Below the pieces are notes generated by a model. It saw only the letters and a list, made by a program, of their open reading frames with translations, did not search any database and was not told the origin of the DNA. A program made the position numbers and the translations under genes. Source: GWE2-42-39 sp034003625 (GTDB taxonomy: Bacteria; Bacteroidota; Bacteroidia; Bacteroidales; Prolixibacteraceae). From it: a stretch of DNA of 64,000 nucleotides. Within the stretch, counting starts at the first letter, position 1. Each line of letters begins with the position of its first letter. Location: contig JAVEYG010000001.1 in NCBI GenBank assembly GCA_034003625.1, positions 1 to 64,000 of the forward strand. Reading direction: 5' to 3'. This document shows positions 63,245 through 64,000 of this stretch, piece after piece.

Positions 63245-63978
63245 CTGACAAACTTCAGGGAGCTGACTTGTTTGTACTGGGGGCTTGTTACATCAAATAC
63301 CGACTTGATATAGGTTTTCACGGCAGCGGCTACATCAATCATACCGGTCGTTTCCTTGTACAAGAGTTTATTGCGGGTAATGCGGAGACTGCTTACAGAT
63401 ATTTCGGCATTGATAACAGCCTGGTTCTTTGCAGTAAGATCCTGATGATAAGCAGTCAATGCAGTAACAGTTAAATCGGATTCATTCGGGGTATATTCCG
63501 GGATGGACTTCAGCAGTTCAATCAGTTTATCGAAATTAGCAATGCGGTTGGTGAAACTCATCTGGGATGCTGATATTTCAATAACTTCTTTTCCTTCGGC
63601 GCTGGCAGCCTGTTTTTCTTCTTCGGTCATTTTCGGGGCAGCGCGACGTCCCTGTAACTTGCGGATAATTGCGATTACCTGGGTATCGGCTTGCGGGGAA
63701 CTTGCCGATGACCTTACTGCGTTGGCAATACGGGTTGCGAGCTTACTAAGCGGTTCAAATGCTATCTCCCTTTCGGAAAGCGCTTTTGACAGGCTAGCCT
63801 GTACCGTGTGAATAGAGGTTAGGCACTGTTTTCCCTGGGATAAAAGAGTATTCAACGCTTCCAAAGAGAGGGCAAGGTTTCCCGGATTATAGGCACGGCC
63901 ATACGAAGTGCAATTCAGTACTAATTGTTCGAAGTTGGCCACATTCTTTGCGTGACCGGTTTCAGAATTGGTGTTCAT
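63238..63978 (-). CDS. Uncharacterised 246-residue helical protein
   Basis: I do not recognise a named domain with confidence. The protein is soluble and largely helical: HAKNVANFEQLVLNCTSYGRAYNPG at the start, LSLEALNTLLSQGKQ, PLSKLATRIANAVRSSASS, and a repeat-like second half in which NRIANFDKLIELLKSIPEYTPNESDL resembles the beginning. Two copies of a N(V/I)ANF(E/D)(Q/K)L phrase (about residues 12-19 and 147-154) suggest an internal duplication. No signal peptide. Similar proteins occur in other Bacteroidota, often near repeats. It ends at the 21-bp array. Confidence 0.65.
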   Translation of the reverse strand: MNTNSETGHAKNVANFEQLVLNCTSYGRAYNPGNLALSLEALNTLLSQGKQCLTSIHTVQASLSKALSEREIAFEPLSKLATRIANAVRSSASSPQADTQVIAIIRKLQGRRAAPKMTEEEKQAASAEGKEVIEISASQMSFTNRIANFDKLIELLKSIPEYTPNESDLTVTALTAYHQDLTAKNQAVINAEISVSSLRITRNKLLYKETTGMIDVAAAVKTYIKSVFDVTSPQYKQVSSLKFVRR

Positions 63979-64000
63979 AATTTGACTTTTTTTGTAGTGC

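Noticed and set aside
62839..63313. Two open frames of 83 codons over the 21-bp array
   Set aside because: They arise from the phased repeats, on both strands, with Val/Ile- or Asn/Tyr-rich translations and no family resemblance.

Overview
The window is chromosomal DNA of a polysaccharide-degrading member of the Bacteroidota. The signs are a SusC/SusD pair under a FecR protein, many lipoprotein glycosidases, a Gld-type ABC operon, and promoters of the Bacteroidota form TTTG-N19/20-TAnnTTTG. The enzyme mix and the gene families recall Bacteroidales/Marinilabiliales-like anaerobes; that placement is inference, since there is no rRNA here.

Layout. 0-2.4 kb: a CBS-domain protein, pdxJ and an esterase. 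2.4-9.3 kb: a uronate block with a LacI regulator, a 40-bp operator, unsaturated glucuronyl hydrolase (GH88), kduI, kduD, a DUF4861 lipoprotein and an SpmA/SpmB-like membrane protein. 9.3-10.5 kb: a Dabb protein and kdsA. 10.9-15.9 kb (minus strand): a sugar cassette made of a broken mutarotase-like gene, an MFS sugar permease, D-lyxose/mannose isomerase, a PfkB kinase and a mannitol-1-phosphate-type dehydrogenase. 16-18.3 kb: creD with a winged-helix regulator, a membrane protein and two matching operators. 18.4-19.6 kb: rpsF-rpsR-rplI with a textbook promoter and terminator. 19.7-25.3 kb: a large glycosyl hydrolase, a fucose/arabinose isomerase-type protein and a divergent AraC regulator. 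25.3-31.5 kb: a BamA/TamA-like protein and a Gld-type ABC operon. 31.5-34.5 kb: a BNR-propeller lipoprotein bounded by direct repeats, and a 5'-truncated barrel gene. 34.6-38.3 kb: crcB, DUF190, eno, yggS and an orphan iorB. 38.5-49.3 kb: a polysaccharide utilisation locus with FecR, SusC, SusD (split by an in-frame TAA), a GH106 rhamnosidase and a UroD-type methyltransferase. 49.4-51.3 kb: a dispersed terminal-inverted-repeat element carrying an IS110-family insertion. 51.5-57.2 kb: a secreted FAD oxidoreductase, a periplasmic binding protein and a PAS histidine kinase. 57.4-62.2 kb: sigma factor, anti-sigma-like protein, a repeat protein, a glycosyltransferase and a TlpA-like protein. 62.2-64 kb: an empty second copy of the dispersed repeat, a 21-bp phased array and an uncharacterised gene.

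How the genes fit together. GH88, KduI and KduD form a route from unsaturated uronides to 2-keto-3-deoxygluconate. The GH106 enzyme, the second large hydrolase, the isomerase and the BNR protein point to rhamnose- and uronate-containing glycans, such as rhamnogalacturonan-, ulvan- or gum-like polymers.

The most striking signal is the IS110-type element at 49957-51180. Its left non-coding end folds into a two-loop bridge-RNA-like structure. One loop carries both halves of the actual insertion site and the other carries the element's own two ends. Joining the two ends through the CC core would build a consensus Bacteroidota promoter in front of this RNA. An unoccupied copy of the same target lies about 11.5 kb away in the same window.
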